DNA of 64,000 nt from Comamonas phosphati (GCF_014637085.1 NZ_BMEU01000005.1:62001-126000); one strand, 5' to 3'; counted from the stretch's first letter, positions 36,473-50,404 are shown. The notes: generated by a model not told the origin, from the sequence alone. A program made the numbers and translations.

Positions 36473-39376
36473 ATGCTGATGTCGCCCCCCTCCCCCCTGG
36501 ATACCCTGCAGTCGCTGGAAAACCCCGGCGAATTCGTGCCCCGTCATATAGGCATCGATGCGCAGGACGAAGCCCATATGCTGTCCGTGATCGGCGAAGC
36601 CTCGCGCGCCGCCCTCATGGACTCCATCGTTCCGGCCGCCATCCGGCGCAGCCATCCCATGCAGCTGCCGGCCGCCGTCCCCGAGGCACAGGCCCTGGCC
36701 GAGCTCAAGGCCATGGCGGCCAAGAACAGGATCTTCAAGAACTTCATCGGCCAGGGCTATTACGGCACCCACACGCCGGGCGTCATCCTGCGCAACGTGC
36801 TCGAGAATCCCGCCTGGTACACCGCCTACACGCCCTATCAGGCCGAGATCAGCCAGGGCCGCATGGAGGCGCTGGTCAACTTCCAGACCATGGTCTGCGA
36901 CCTGACCGGCATGCCGATCGCCAATGCCTCCATGCTCGACGAGGCCACGGCCGCCGCCGAGGCCATGACGCTGGCCAAGCGCGCCGCCAAGTCCAGGAGC
37001 GACACGCTGGTGGTCACCGGCGATGCCCACCCCCAGACCATAGAAGTCATCCAGACCCGCGCCGCGCCGCTGGGCATCAAGGTGGTCGTGGCCCATTCCA
37101 GGCAGGAGTGGGAAAGCGCCCTGGCCGGCGACTTCTTCGCCGCGCTGATCCAGTACCCGGCCAGCAGCGGCTGGGTGGCTGACTGGCGCGCCGACGTACA
37201 GGCTATCCACGCCAAGCAGGCGGCCGCCATCTTCGCCACCGACCTGCTGGCCCTGACCCTGCTTACGCCGCCCGGCGAATGGGATGCCGACATCGTCGTC
37301 GGCAACACCCAGCGCTTCGGCATGCCCATGGGCGCCGGCGGCCCGCACGCGGCCTTCATGGCCTGCCGCGACGAATACAAGCGCTCCCTGCCCGGCCGTC
37401 TGGTCGGCGTGAGCGTGGATGCGCACGGCCGCCCCGCCTACCGCCTGGCGCTGCAGACGCGCGAGCAGCACATCCGCCGCGAAAAGGCGACCTCGAACAT
37501 CTGCACGGCCCAGGTGCTGCCGGCCGTGATCGCCAGCATGTATGCGGTCTACCACGGGCCCGAAGGTCTCGCGCGCATCGCGCGGCGCGTGGCGCGGCTC
37601 ACGGCCATCCTGAGCCGCGGCCTGGCCCGGCTGGGCTTCACCGGCCATCACCATGGCACGGCCTTCGACACGATTTCGCTGCACACCCGCGAAGCTACCG
37701 ATTCCATAGCTGCTCGTGCAGCATCCATGGGCGTCAACCTGCGAAAAACCGGGGATGAATACCTGTGCATCAGCCTGGACGAGACCAGCACCCGCGCCGA
37801 TGTGGAGCTGCTGTGGTCGGTCTTTGCGCGGGACGGCCAGCCGCTGCCGGGCATTGCCGCCATGGACGAAGGCCTGCCGTCGCTGATCCCGGAGGCACTG
37901 CAGCGCCAAAGCAGCTTCCTGACGCATCCGGTGTTCAACACCCACCGCTCCGAGACGGCCATGCTGCGCTATATCCGCAGCCTCTCCGACAAGGACCTGG
38001 CGCTAGACCGCTCGATGATCCCGCTGGGCTCGTGCACCATGAAGCTCAATGCCACCAGCGAGATGATTCCCATCACCTGGCCCGAGTTCGCCAACATCCA
38101 CCCTTTTGCGCCGGCCGATCAGCTGGCCGGCTATGCCGAGCTGGACGCCCAGCTGCGCCAGTGGCTGTGCGAAGCCACGGGCTATGCCGGCGTGAGCCTG
38201 CAGCCCAATGCCGGCAGCCAGGGCGAATATGCGGGCCTGCTGGCCATCAAGGGCTGGCATGAAAGCCGGGGCGAGGCCCATCGCAACATCTGCCTGATCC
38301 CCAGCAGCGCCCACGGCACCAATCCCGCCAGTGCCCAGATGGTGGGCATGCAGGTGGTGGTCACCAAGTGCGACGACAACGGCAACGTGGATCTGGCCGA
38401 CCTGCAGGCCAAGTGCGAACTGCACAGCGATCGCCTGGCCTGCGTGATGATCACCTACCCCAGCACGCACGGCGTGTTTGAGACCCAGGTCAAGGAGCTG
38501 TGCGCCCTGGTACACCGCCATGGCGGCCGCGTCTACGTGGACGGCGCCAACATGAATGCCCTGGTCGGCGTGGCCGCGCCGGGCGAGTTCGGCGGCGACG
38601 TGAGCCACCTGAACCTGCACAAGACCTTCTGCATTCCCCACGGCGGCGGCGGCCCCGGTGTGGGCCCGGTCTGCGTGGTGCAAGACCTGGTGCCTTTCCT
38701 GCCCGGCCACGCCACGGGCGGAATTGCCTCGAAAACAGGAGCTGTCAGCGCAGCACCACTCGGCAATGCGGCCGTGCTGCCCATCAGCTGGATGTATATA
38801 CGCATGATGGGCGCCGAAGGCCTGAAGCAGGCTACCGAGGTGGCCATACTCAGCGCCAACTACATCAGCGCCCGCCTGCGCCAGCACTACCCCACGCTGT
38901 ACGCCTCGGCCAACGGCCATGTGGCGCACGAGTGCATCCTGGACCTGCGCGATCTCAAGGAAAGCAGCGGCGTGATGGCCGAGGACGTGGCCAAGCGCCT
39001 GATCGATTACGGCTTTCATGCCCCCACGCTGTCCTTCCCGGTGGCCAATACCTTGATGGTCGAGCCCACCGAAAGCGAGCCGCTGGCCGAGATCGACCGC
39101 TTTATCGCGGCCATGATCGCCATCCGCGCGGAAATCCGCCAGGTGGAATCGGGCCAGTGGCCGCGCGAGGACAACCCGCTCGGGAACGCGCCCCACACGG
39201 CCGAGCAGGTGACAAGCGACGTCTGGCAGCACGCCTACAGCCGCGAAACCGCAGCCTATCCCGTGGCCGCGCTGCGCCACAGCAAGTACTGGTCGCCCGT
39301 GGGGCGGGTCGACAACGTCTATGGGGACCGCAACCTCTTTTGCAGCTGCGTGCCGCTGACCGATCACGCCAGCTGA
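36473..39376 (+). CDS. gcvP: Glycine dehydrogenase (decarboxylating), P protein
   Basis: A 967-residue PLP enzyme that decarboxylates glycine and loads the aminomethyl group on GcvH. The N-terminal half includes [20 protein letters not shown] and [20 protein letters not shown]. The C-terminal catalytic half has the PLP lysine Lys717 in [20 protein letters not shown] and the glycine-rich segment that follows. Length equals the single-chain bacterial P protein. I start at the ATG at 36473 (MLMSPPSP); the ATG at 36392 lies inside the preceding terminator hairpin and would add an unconserved segment. A short stretch at 37694-37712 (ccatagctgctcgtgc) resembles a motif seen in intergenic repeats but does not disturb the frame. 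Confidence 0.96.
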   Translation: MLMSPPSPLDTLQSLENPGEFVPRHIGIDAQDEAHMLSVIGEASRAALMDSIVPAAIRRSHPMQLPAAVPEAQALAELKAMAAKNRIFKNFIGQGYYGTHTPGVILRNVLENPAWYTAYTPYQAEISQGRMEALVNFQTMVCDLTGMPIANASMLDEATAAAEAMTLAKRAAKSRSDTLVVTGDAHPQTIEVIQTRAAPLGIKVVVAHSRQEWESALAGDFFAALIQYPASSGWVADWRADVQAIHAKQAAAIFATDLLALTLLTPPGEWDADIVVGNTQRFGMPMGAGGPHAAFMACRDEYKRSLPGRLVGVSVDAHGRPAYRLALQTREQHIRREKATSNICTAQVLPAVIASMYAVYHGPEGLARIARRVARLTAILSRGLARLGFTGHHHGTAFDTISLHTREATDSIAARAASMGVNLRKTGDEYLCISLDETSTRADVELLWSVFARDGQPLPGIAAMDEGLPSLIPEALQRQSSFLTHPVFNTHRSETAMLRYIRSLSDKDLALDRSMIPLGSCTMKLNATSEMIPITWPEFANIHPFAPADQLAGYAELDAQLRQWLCEATGYAGVSLQPNAGSQGEYAGLLAIKGWHESRGEAHRNICLIPSSAHGTNPASAQMVGMQVVVTKCDDNGNVDLADLQAKCELHSDRLACVMITYPSTHGVFETQVKELCALVHRHGGRVYVDGANMNALVGVAAPGEFGGDVSHLNLHKTFCIPHGGGGPGVGPVCVVQDLVPFLPGHATGGIASKTGAVSAAPLGNAAVLPISWMYIRMMGAEGLKQATEVAILSANYISARLRQHYPTLYASANGHVAHECILDLRDLKESSGVMAEDVAKRLIDYGFHAPTLSFPVANTLMVEPTESEPLAEIDRFIAAMIAIRAEIRQVESGQWPREDNPLGNAPHTAEQVTSDVWQHAYSRETAAYPVAALRHSKYWSPVGRVDNVYGDRNLFCSCVPLTDHAS

Positions 39377-39383
39377 CCCCCTT

Positions 39384-39418
39384 GCCTGCACGGGGCGGCC
39401 TGGCCGCCCCGTGCAGGC
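39384..39418. terminator. Very strong 17-bp hairpin after gcvP
   Basis: GCCTGCACGGGGCGGCC and GGCCGCCCCGTGCAGGC are perfect complements separated by a single t, 7 nt after the gcvP stop. There is no T-run, so it is either a factor-assisted terminator or a 3'-stabilising stem. Confidence 0.65.
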
Positions 39419-39495
39419 CGCTTGTTGGCAGCCGGCGGGGCGCTTACACTGCGCCTACTTTTTGCGACCTTAAGGTCTGCAATATTGATTCCGCC

Positions 39496-41674
<2,179 letters not shown>

Positions 41675-41682
<8 letters not shown>

Positions 41683-42391
41683 TGTTCCCGCCGGCCTGAT
41701 TTGCCGGCATGAAGACGAAGAGCTGCTGGTGCTGGAAAAACCGCCGGGCCTGCTGTGCGTTCCGGGCCGCGGCCCCGACAAGCAGGACTGCCTGAGCGCG
41801 CGGGCCCGGCAGCGCTGGCCCGACGCGCTGATCGTGCACCGGCTGGACCAGGCCACCTCCGGCCTGGTGGTCATGGCCCGCAGCCTGCAAAGCCAGCGCC
41901 TGCTGAGCCAGTCTTTTGCCGAACGGCAGGTTGAAAAACGCTACACCGCCGTGGTCGCCGGCCGACTCGACATAGATCGACCTTCTCCGGTTGCAGGCGT
42001 CGTCCCCCTCCAAGGGGGAAGCCGCGCAGCGGCTCAGGGAGTTTGGAAAACAATCGACCTGCCCATCGCCGCCGACTGGGAGCGCCGGCCGCTGCGCATC
42101 ATCGACGCGCAACACGGCAAACCCAGCCAGACCCTGTGGCAGGCCGTATCGCACGAAACCTGGCAATCGCAGGCCTGCACGCGCGTGCTGCTGCGCCCCG
42201 TCACCGGGCGCACGCACCAGCTGCGGGTTCACCTGGCGGCCCTGGGCCATCCCATTCTGGGCGATGCCCTGTACGGCCAGGAGGACAATTCCCGCTGGGC
42301 CGCCCGCCTTCTGCTCCACGCCCACAGCCTGCAGCTGAAGCACCCGGCCAGCGGCGAGCTGCTGAGCCTGGAGTCGCCCACGCCCTTTTGA
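41675..42391 (+). CDS. RluA-family pseudouridine synthase carrying an in-frame repeat insertion
   Basis: A 238-residue RluA-type enzyme. The catalytic motif [10 protein letters not shown] has Asp58, preceded by [16 protein letters not shown] and followed by [14 protein letters not shown]. The C-terminal RNA-binding block is [20 protein letters not shown]. Between AGRL and [11 protein letters not shown] there are about 20 extra residues ([15 protein letters not shown] and on) encoded by a copy of the dispersed 3'-end element; relatives go almost directly from one to the other. The frame stays open, so the gene is probably still functional, with an extra surface loop. The ATG at 41675 overlaps the kinase stop. 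Confidence 0.87.
41996..42042 (-). repeat. Dispersed 3'-end element, copy C (partial, inside a gene)
   Basis: On the minus strand: CTGAGCCGCTGCGCGGCTTC, CCCCTTGGAGGGG and GACGACGCC, matching the first half of copies A, B, D and E. It lacks the downstream arm and lies in antisense orientation within the coding sequence at 41675..42391. Confidence 0.75.
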
Positions 42392-42407
42392 GCTCCACCT
42401 AGGCAGG

Positions 42408-42413
42408 TATAAT
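42408..42413 (+). promoter_or_regulatory. -10 box (TATAAT) upstream of livJ
   Basis: A perfect TATAAT, with a weak TTTTGA 16 nt upstream overlapping the previous stop codon. It would give a leader of about 320 nt before livJ. Confidence 0.45.
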
Positions 42414-42419
42414 CAACAC

Positions 42420-42737
42420 GTCGCGAAACAGCAACACACCCACCAGGGAACGCGCTCAAAAGGCCTCCAACCCTGCGGTCCATCGGGCCAATTCAACCCC
42501 CAGCACAGCCCGGATCTTCCGGGCTTTCTCATTGCCATCAAAGCGCGGCCAGCGCAGGCCCATATAGCGAAGCGTGCTATGCAGTGCGTAGCGAAAAGTG
42601 GATCAAAAAACCAGCCCCGGGATACCCTGTTGCCAATAGCAATTACTGGTTTAATCTGGCAGCCTTCGCAAAGCCCGAACCCACTCGCGGCGGGCCACGC
42701 TTTTTCCGAATATTTACCGCATTTGAAGGAAGTCCTC
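42420..42737 (+). other. Long leader region of livJ
   Basis: No gene is supported. Contains local repeats such as gcatagcg-type pairs around 42560-42595 and an A/T-rich island near 42640-42655. The Shine-Dalgarno gaaggaag precedes livJ. I recognise no known riboswitch. Confidence 0.45.
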
Positions 42738-43859
42738 ATGAGCATTCCGTTCCGCATGCAAACCGTCGTCGCGGCCATCGGCCTCGCTGGTGCTGCATTG
42801 ATCTCCAGCGCCCATGCCCAAGTCAAGATCGCCATGGTGCTTCCCACGACCGGCTCCCTGACCCAGTACGGCGACATGATCAAGGAAGGCGTCAATACCG
42901 CCGTGGAAATGGCCAATGCCTCCGGCGGCATCAACGGCAAGAAGATCGAGATCGTCGCAGTGGACGACGCCTGCGAACCCAAGCAGGGCCCCGTGGCCGC
43001 CAACCGCGTGGTCAACAGCAAGATCGGCTACGTGATCGGCCCCGTCTGCTCGGGCGCCTCGATCGCCGCAGCCCCCATCTACAACAACGAAGGCGTGGTG
43101 GCTGTGACGCCTTCCGCCACTTCGCCCGCCCTGACCGACGGCAAGAACTACCACTACATCTTCCGCACCATAGGCCGTGACGACCAGCAAGGTCCCGCCG
43201 CCGCCAAGTTCATCATCGAGAAGATCAAGCCCAAGAAGGTCGCCGTGCTGCACGACAAGCAGTCGTACGGCCAGGGCATTGCCTCCTCCGTGCGCGACGA
43301 TCTGAAGAAGGCCAACGTGCCCGTGGCGCTGTTCGAAGGCATCAATGCCGGCGACAGCGACTACTCCGCCGTGATCACCAAGCTCAAGAGCGCCGGCGTG
43401 GACTTCATCTACTACGGCGGCTACCACCCCGAAATGGGCCTGCTGCTGCGCCAGGCCGCCGAGCAAGGCCTGAAGGTCCGCATGATGGGCCCCGAGGGCG
43501 TGGGCAATCCTGAAGTCAACGCCATCGCCGGCCCCGCCGTGGAAGGCATGCTGGTGACCTTGCCCGCGGACTTCGCGGCCAATCCCAAGAACGCCGCCGT
43601 GGTCAAGGCCTTCAAGGACAAGAAGCGCAATCCTGCCGGCGCCTTCCAGCTGACCTCGTTCGCCGCCACCCAGGTGCTGCTGGACAGCATCAAGGCCGTG
43701 GGCGACAACCCCGCCAAGGTGGCGGACCACCTGCACAAGAGCACGTTCGACACCGTGCTGGGCCCCGTGGCCTGGAACCAGCAGGGCGACCTGAAGTCCT
43801 TCGACTTCCAGGTGTTCGAATGGCACAAGGACGGCAGCAAGTCCGTCGCCAACAAGTAA
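42738..43859 (+). CDS. livJ: Branched-chain amino acid ABC transporter binding protein
   Basis: A 373-residue periplasmic binding protein. The signal peptide is cleaved after SSAHA (residue 27). The mature start QVKIAMVLPTTGSLTQYGDM and the blocks VAVDDACEPKQGPVAANRVV, IGPVCSGASIAAAPIYNNEG and INAGDSDYSAVITKLKSAGV are typical of LivJ/LivK. Ligands are probably leucine, isoleucine or valine, but related proteins bind other amino acids or aromatic acids. It is first in a complete livJHMGF cluster, and a stem-loop after the gene may stabilise its mRNA. Confidence 0.93.
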   Translation: MSIPFRMQTVVAAIGLAGAALISSAHAQVKIAMVLPTTGSLTQYGDMIKEGVNTAVEMANASGGINGKKIEIVAVDDACEPKQGPVAANRVVNSKIGYVIGPVCSGASIAAAPIYNNEGVVAVTPSATSPALTDGKNYHYIFRTIGRDDQQGPAAAKFIIEKIKPKKVAVLHDKQSYGQGIASSVRDDLKKANVPVALFEGINAGDSDYSAVITKLKSAGVDFIYYGGYHPEMGLLLRQAAEQGLKVRMMGPEGVGNPEVNAIAGPAVEGMLVTLPADFAANPKNAAVVKAFKDKKRNPAGAFQLTSFAATQVLLDSIKAVGDNPAKVADHLHKSTFDTVLGPVAWNQQGDLKSFDFQVFEWHKDGSKSVANK

Positions 43860-43873
43860 TCCACCTCACTCTT

Positions 43874-43908
43874 CCGGAGTGCGTCGGGCCACGGCCCGGC
43901 GCCTCCGG
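43874..43908 (+). other. Stem-loop between livJ and livH
   Basis: CCGGAG-t-GCGTCGGGCC pairs with GGCCCGGCGC-CTCCGG (one bulge, one G-U) around ac, with no T-run. Such stems after binding-protein genes often protect the upstream mRNA and give excess binding protein. Confidence 0.65.
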
Positions 43909-43958
43909 TTGCTTGTTATTTGGCCCTCGGGCCTTTTCCTGTTTAAGAGTGGCATTGC

Positions 43959-44885
43959 ATGTCTGACCTAGTACCCCAGCTGATACAACAGCTATTCAAC
44001 GGGCTCTCACTCGGAGCCATTTACGCCCTGATCGCCATTGGCTACACCATGGTCTACGGCATCATCGGCATGATCAATTTCGCACACGGCGACATCTACA
44101 TGATCGGCGCCTACATCGGCTTGGTCACCCTCTCTGCCGTCGGCACCCAGAGCGGTCTGCCGGTCTGGGCCATCATCGGCCTCATGCTCGTGGTCTCTGT
44201 CTTCGTCACCGGCGTCTACGGCCTGGTGGTGGAACAGGTGGCCTACAAGCCCGTGCGCAAGAGCCCGCGCCTGGTGGCGCTGATCTCCGCCATCGGCATG
44301 TCCATCTTCCTGCAGAACTGGGTGGCCCTGGGCCAGGGCGCACGCGACATGGCCGTGCCCTCGCTGATCCCCGGCGCCCTGCGCTTCGGCGCCGAAGGCG
44401 GCTTCGAGGTCTACGTGCCCTACTCGCGCATTCTGATCATCGTGGTCACCGTGGTGCTGATGGTGCTGCTCACGCTCTACATCAAGCGCTCGCGCATGGG
44501 CCGCGCCTCGCGCGCCTGCGCCCAGGACATGCACATGGCCAATCTGCTGGGCATCGACACCAACAAGGTGATCTCCTTCACCTTCGTGCTGGGCGCCATC
44601 CTGGCGGCCGTGGGCGGCGTGCTGATCGCGCTGGCCGTGGGCAAGCTCAATCCCTTCATCGGCTTCCTGGCCGGCATCAAGGCCTTCACGGCGGCCGTGC
44701 TCGGCGGCATCGGCTCCATCCCCGGCGCCATGCTGGGCGGGGTGATCCTGGGCGTGGCGGAAACCTTTGCCGCGGCCTATATCTCGTCGGAATACAAGGA
44801 CATCGTGGCCTTCGGCCTGCTGGTGACGATTCTGATGTTCCGCCCCACGGGCCTGCTGGGCAAACCTGAAGTGGAGAAGGTCTGA
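43959..44885 (+). CDS. livH: Branched-chain amino acid ABC transporter permease LivH
   Basis: A 308-residue inner-membrane permease with about eight helices. Conserved parts are [60 protein letters not shown]-type cytoplasmic loop and the C-terminal [14 protein letters not shown]. Its stop overlaps the livM start (TGATG), indicating translational coupling. Confidence 0.94.
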   Translation: MSDLVPQLIQQLFNGLSLGAIYALIAIGYTMVYGIIGMINFAHGDIYMIGAYIGLVTLSAVGTQSGLPVWAIIGLMLVVSVFVTGVYGLVVEQVAYKPVRKSPRLVALISAIGMSIFLQNWVALGQGARDMAVPSLIPGALRFGAEGGFEVYVPYSRILIIVVTVVLMVLLTLYIKRSRMGRASRACAQDMHMANLLGIDTNKVISFTFVLGAILAAVGGVLIALAVGKLNPFIGFLAGIKAFTAAVLGGIGSIPGAMLGGVILGVAETFAAAYISSEYKDIVAFGLLVTILMFRPTGLLGKPEVEKV

Positions 44886-46132
44886 TGAAGTACAGCCTTT
44901 CCTCTGCTTTGCGCGATGCGCTGATCTCCACGGTGATGACCGCCATCGTGGTCGCCCCCATCTTCAGCCTGCACCTGGAGCGCGCCGGCAGCCGCACCGT
45001 CATCGCGCCGGACTGGCGCATGACCGCCTGGGCCTGCCTTGCCGTCTTCGTCGTACAGATGCTCAAGCCCTGGTTCTCCGGTTTTCTCGCCGGCAAGCTG
45101 CCCAAGGTCAACCTGCCGGCCCTGCCGGAAGTGAAGCCCGGCACCCGCAACGTCATGATCTTCGTGGCGCTGATGATGGCCGCATCCTGGCCCTTCTTCG
45201 CGGGCCGCAATGCCGTGGACATCGCGACGCTGGCCATGATCTACGTCATGCTGGGCCTGGGCCTGAACGTGGTCGTGGGCTTTGCCGGCCTGCTGGACCT
45301 GGGCTTCGTGGGCTTTTATGCCGTGGGCGCCTATACCTATGCGCTGCTGTTCCGCTGGGCCGGCTGGACCTTCTGGGAAGCGCTGCCGTTTGCCGGCCTC
45401 GCTTCGGCCACGTTCGGCTTCGCCCTCGGCTTTCCCGTGCTGCGCCTGCGTGGCGACTACCTGGCCATCGTGACGCTGGGCTTCGGTGAAATCATCCGCC
45501 TGCTGCTGACCAACCTGACCAGCTTCACGGGCGGCCCGGACGGCATCTCCAGCATCCCCAAGCCCTCGGCGTTCGGCCTGGAAATGACGCGCTCGCCTTC
45601 GGTGGCAGGCGGCACCACCTTCCACCAGTTCTTCGGCATGGAATTCAACTCCATGCACATGGTGATCTTTGTGTACCTGATGGCGCTGCTGCTGGCCATG
45701 GTGACCCTGTTCATCAGCAACCGGCTGATCCGCATGCCCATCGGCCGCGCCTGGGAAGCGCTGCGCGAGGACGAGATCGCCTGCCGCTCGCTGGGCCTGA
45801 ATCCCATGAAGATCAAGCTCTCGGCCTTCACGCTGGGCGCCATGTTCGCGGGCTTCGGCGGCGCCTTCTTCGCGGCGCGCCAGGGCATCGTCAACCCCGA
45901 GTCCTTCACCTTCATCGAGTCGGCGCTGATCCTGGCCATCGTGGTGCTGGGCGGCATGGGCTCGCAGCTGGGCGTGATCCTCGCGGCCATTTTGCTGACC
46001 ACCCTGCCCGAGCTGGCGCGCGAATTCTCCGAATACCGCATGCTGATCTTCGGCCTGGTCATGATTTTGATGATGGTCTGGCGTCCCCAGGGCCTGCTGC
46101 CCATGAAGCGCCACCATGTGGAGATGAAGTGA
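44885..46132 (+). CDS. livM: Branched-chain amino acid ABC transporter permease LivM
   Basis: A 415-residue permease. An N-terminal extension with two or three extra helices precedes the core ([60 protein letters not shown]). The cytoplasmic coupling helix is around [14 protein letters not shown]. The C-terminus [17 protein letters not shown] is typical. It pairs with LivH and starts by overlapping its stop. Confidence 0.94.
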   Translation: MKYSLSSALRDALISTVMTAIVVAPIFSLHLERAGSRTVIAPDWRMTAWACLAVFVVQMLKPWFSGFLAGKLPKVNLPALPEVKPGTRNVMIFVALMMAASWPFFAGRNAVDIATLAMIYVMLGLGLNVVVGFAGLLDLGFVGFYAVGAYTYALLFRWAGWTFWEALPFAGLASATFGFALGFPVLRLRGDYLAIVTLGFGEIIRLLLTNLTSFTGGPDGISSIPKPSAFGLEMTRSPSVAGGTTFHQFFGMEFNSMHMVIFVYLMALLLAMVTLFISNRLIRMPIGRAWEALREDEIACRSLGLNPMKIKLSAFTLGAMFAGFGGAFFAARQGIVNPESFTFIESALILAIVVLGGMGSQLGVILAAILLTTLPELAREFSEYRMLIFGLVMILMMVWRPQGLLPMKRHHVEMK

Positions 46133-46187
46133 TGGAACTTCATATCGCTCTCATTTTGATGACAAAAATCGTAGACGGGGCAAGCGC

Positions 46188-47689
<1,502 letters not shown>

Positions 47690-47780
47690 CGCGGGCCGTC
47701 AAGCTGCACGCCAAGCCCCGTCTGATGCAAGTCAGCCGGGGCTTTCCCTTTCCGTCATGAATCGCTCGTAAGATCGATGC

Positions 47781-48536
47781 ATGACCAAGCATTTGACGAT
47801 TCTGACCGGCGGCTCGCGCGGCATGGGCCTGGCCATGGGCCGGCAGCTGCTGCGCCAGGGCCATACCTTGCTGAGCATTGCCCGCAGGAGCAGCGAGGCG
47901 CTGGCCGCCGGCGTCGGCACACCCACGCAGCTGATCCAGTGGCAGCAGGACCTGGCCCAGAGCGCCGCGGCCGCCCAGCGCCTGGGCACCTGGCTGGGCA
48001 CCCTCCATGCCGACGAGTGGGACAGTGTCACCCTCATCAACAATGCCGGCGTGATCCCGCAGATCGCGCCGCTGTCGCAGCTGCCCGCGGCCGACCTGAT
48101 CAACGCCCTGCGCGTGGGCCTGGAAGCGCCCATGGCCATGACCGGCGCCTTCCTGGCCGCCACGGCCGACTGGAAAGCCCGACGCAAAGTGCTCAATATT
48201 TCGTCGGGCCTGGGCCGCCGTCCCATGGCCTCGCAGGCCAGTTATTGCACGGCCAAGGCCGGCATGGACCAGTACAGCCGCTGCGTGGCGCTTGAAGAGG
48301 CCGCCAGGCCCCATGGCGCGCGCATCTGCTCGCTGGCGCCCGGGGTCATCGACACCGATATGCAGGTGCAGCTGCGCAGCGCCGACCAGGGCGATTTTCC
48401 GGACGTGGGCAATTTCGCACGGCTCAAGGCCAGCGGCCAGCTCACCTCGCCCGAGGAGGCCGCCGCACGCGTGCTGGCCTGGCTGGAACGACCCGACTTC
48501 GGCGAGCAGGTGGTCGCCGACGTGCGCCAGCCCTGA
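47781..48536 (+). CDS. Short-chain dehydrogenase/reductase (sepiapterin reductase-like)
   Basis: A 251-residue classical SDR. The NADP-binding motif is TGGSRGMGLAMG with an arginine soon after (SIARRSS), the structural motif is INNAGVIPQ, and the active site is a serine in NISSGLG with YCTAK (Tyr-x3-Lys). The overall form with EEAARPHGARICSLAPGVID resembles bacterial sepiapterin-reductase or benzil-reductase-like SDRs. The substrate is not evident. It stands alone, 91 nt after livF. Confidence 0.87.
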   Translation: MTKHLTILTGGSRGMGLAMGRQLLRQGHTLLSIARRSSEALAAGVGTPTQLIQWQQDLAQSAAAAQRLGTWLGTLHADEWDSVTLINNAGVIPQIAPLSQLPAADLINALRVGLEAPMAMTGAFLAATADWKARRKVLNISSGLGRRPMASQASYCTAKAGMDQYSRCVALEEAARPHGARICSLAPGVIDTDMQVQLRSADQGDFPDVGNFARLKASGQLTSPEEAAARVLAWLERPDFGEQVVADVRQP

Positions 48537-48717
48537 CGCCTCCGCGCCCAGGGTCGCCCGTGCGGCTCGCGGTGCCAGCCCCAGCGATTTGCGATGGCTT
48601 TCCAGGACAGACACCCAATGATGGCTGCGCTATCCTTCCTGACCATCGCATGGCGTGCCGGACATAGCAAACGCTTACGGCACCTGCCCCATTGATTCGA
48701 TCCTGGAGCTTCTTTTC

Positions 48718-49701
48718 ATGTTTCGCCAACTGATCACCTGCACCGCCATGGCCGCCGCCCTGGGGCTGGGCTTTTCCGCCGCCGCGCAAGGCACGGCCGC
48801 CGACTTTCCGAGCAAGCCCGTGCGCCTGATCGTGCCCTTCCCGCCCGGCGGCGGCACCGACATCCTCTCGCGCGTGATCTCCAACAAGCTCACCGAAGTC
48901 AGCCACTGGACCGTGGTGCCCGACAACCGCGCCGGCGCGGGCGGCACCATAGGCATCACCGAAGCCGTGAAGGCTGCGCCCACGGGCTATGACATGGTCA
49001 TGGGCCAGAAGGACAACGTGGTCCTCGGCCCCTATCTGTACCAGAACCTGCCCTGGAACCCCACCAAGGACCTGACGCCCGTGGCCCATGTGGCCTACAC
49101 CCCCATCGTGATCGCCACGGCCGCCAGCTCGCCCTACAAGACGCTGGCCGACGTGATGGCAGCCGCCAGGAAAAGCCCCGCCAAAATCACCTACGGCTCA
49201 CCGGGCAACGGCACCAGCATCCACCTGGCCGGCGTGATGCTGGAAAAGGCCGCGGGCATCCAGCTCACCCACGTGCCCTACAAGGGCTCCAACCCCGCCA
49301 TGATGGACGCCCTGGCCGGCAACGTGGACCTGCTGGTCTCCTCCGTGCCTTCGGCCATAGGCCAGATCAAGTCCGGCAAGCTGCGCGCAATCGCCGTGAC
49401 CTCGGCGGCCCGCTCCACCTCGCTGCCCGATACGCCCACCCTGGCCGAATCCGGCCTCAAGGGCTTCAACGTCAGCACCTGGTACGGCCTGTTCATGCCC
49501 AAGGGCACGCCTGCGCCCATCGTCAGCAAGGTCAACGCCGAAGTGAACAAGCTGCTGGCCACGCCCGAAGTCAAGGAGGCCATCCAGAGCCAGGGCGCCG
49601 AGCCCCAGACCATGAGCGTGGAAGCCTTCGACACGTTCTTCCAGGCGGACTTCAAGGCCAGCAAGGCCATCGTGGAAGCCTCTGGCGCAAAGATTGAGTG
49701 A
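48718..49701 (+). CDS. Tripartite tricarboxylate transporter binding protein (Bug/TctC family)
   Basis: A 327-residue periplasmic binding protein. The signal peptide ends near SAAAQ (residue 24). The Bug hallmarks are KPVRLIVPFPPGGGTDILSR, NRAGAGGTIGITEAVKAAPT, ITYGSPGNGTSIHLAGVMLE, HVPYKGSNPAMMDALAGNVD and WYGLFMPKGTPAPIVSKVNA. No TctA/TctB permease genes adjoin, which is common in Burkholderiales. Ligand unknown. I start at the ATG at 48718; earlier in-frame starts add an unlikely segment before the signal peptide. Confidence 0.9.
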   Translation: MFRQLITCTAMAAALGLGFSAAAQGTAADFPSKPVRLIVPFPPGGGTDILSRVISNKLTEVSHWTVVPDNRAGAGGTIGITEAVKAAPTGYDMVMGQKDNVVLGPYLYQNLPWNPTKDLTPVAHVAYTPIVIATAASSPYKTLADVMAAARKSPAKITYGSPGNGTSIHLAGVMLEKAAGIQLTHVPYKGSNPAMMDALAGNVDLLVSSVPSAIGQIKSGKLRAIAVTSAARSTSLPDTPTLAESGLKGFNVSTWYGLFMPKGTPAPIVSKVNAEVNKLLATPEVKEAIQSQGAEPQTMSVEAFDTFFQADFKASKAIVEASGAKIE

Positions 49702-49788
49702 CCCCCTGAGCCGCTTTGCGGCTTCCCCCTGGGAGGGGGACAACGCCTTCGCCGCAAGGCGGCTCTTGCTCGGCGTCTCCGGGATTTG
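49702..49788 (+). repeat. Dispersed 3'-end element, copy D
   Basis: Begins at the base after the stop of the upstream gene: CCCCCTGAGCCGCTTTGCGG, a CCCCCtgggaGGGGG hairpin, then GCCGCAAGGCGGCTCTTGCTCGGCGTCTC (split as GCCGCAAGGCGGC and CTTGCTCGGCGTCTC). It is the longest and clearest copy. Confidence 0.8.
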
Positions 49789-49811
49789 GGGCATGCCGGT
49801 TTTACAGGTCC

Positions 49812-49865
49812 GCTCTCCGAATGAAAAAAAGACCTTTTTCAAGGTCTTTTTTTCATTCGGAGAGC
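49812..49865. terminator. Perfect 25-bp bidirectional terminator
   Basis: Arms of 25 bp (GCTCTCCGAATG, AAAAAAAGACCTT and their complement) surround the 4-nt loop tttc. A-run and T-run symmetry lets it stop transcripts from the Bug gene on the plus strand and the UspA gene on the minus strand, which converge here. Confidence 0.92.
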
Positions 49866-49870
49866 TGCGC

Positions 49871-50314
49871 TTATTCGCGGACCACGAGCACGGGGATGCG
49901 CACGGCGCCCAGCACGCGCTGGGTCACGCTGCCCAGCATCAGCTTTTCCAGGCCGCGGCGGCCTTGGGAGCCCATGACGATGAGGTCGGCACCGCTGCTT
50001 TCCATCACGCGCACAATGCCGTCGTGCACCGCATGACCCTCGCCCACCACGGTGGAAACGGCCACGCCGGCCTCGTCCATCAAGGCCTTGACGGCGTCCA
50101 GCGTGGTATTGGCCTCGGCCGTGGCAGCGCTCAGGTACTGGGATTGGCCGTAGGCGAAATCGGCGCCCACGCCGGTGAACGGATAAGGGTCGATCACATA
50201 GACCGCCGTCACCGCGCTGCCGAACTCCTTGGACAGTTCGGCCGCCTTGCGGGCTGCCAGCAAGGAGGGGGCGGAACCATCCACGGGAACCAGGATGTGC
50301 TTGAACATGGACAT
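49871..50314 (-). CDS. Universal stress protein, UspA family (ATP-binding type)
   Basis: A 147-residue protein with the UspA fold: MSMFKHILVPVDGSAPSLLA, then GADLIVMGSQGRRGLEKLML with the nucleotide-binding pattern G-2X-G-9X-G-S, and VRIPVLVVRE at the end. The ATG at 50314 has AAAGGAG upstream; the ATG at 50319 is out of frame. An FNR-like box about 90 nt upstream suggests induction under low oxygen. It converges on the Bug gene through the shared terminator. Confidence 0.92.
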   Translation of the reverse strand: MSMFKHILVPVDGSAPSLLAARKAAELSKEFGSAVTAVYVIDPYPFTGVGADFAYGQSQYLSAATAEANTTLDAVKALMDEAGVAVSTVVGEGHAVHDGIVRVMESSGADLIVMGSQGRRGLEKLMLGSVTQRVLGAVRIPVLVVRE

Positions 50315-50404
50315 TTCATTCTCCTTTGTTAGTACGGCGGCGCCATGCAGCCGGTGCCGCCGGTTCATTGCAGCTCAGTCTGAACCCCATCATGCATCAG
50401 CATT

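Noticed and set aside
37694-37712. Repeat insertion within gcvP like that in the RluA-type gene
   Set aside because: The protein aligns with the family through this region without obvious extra residues, so the resemblance is probably chance.
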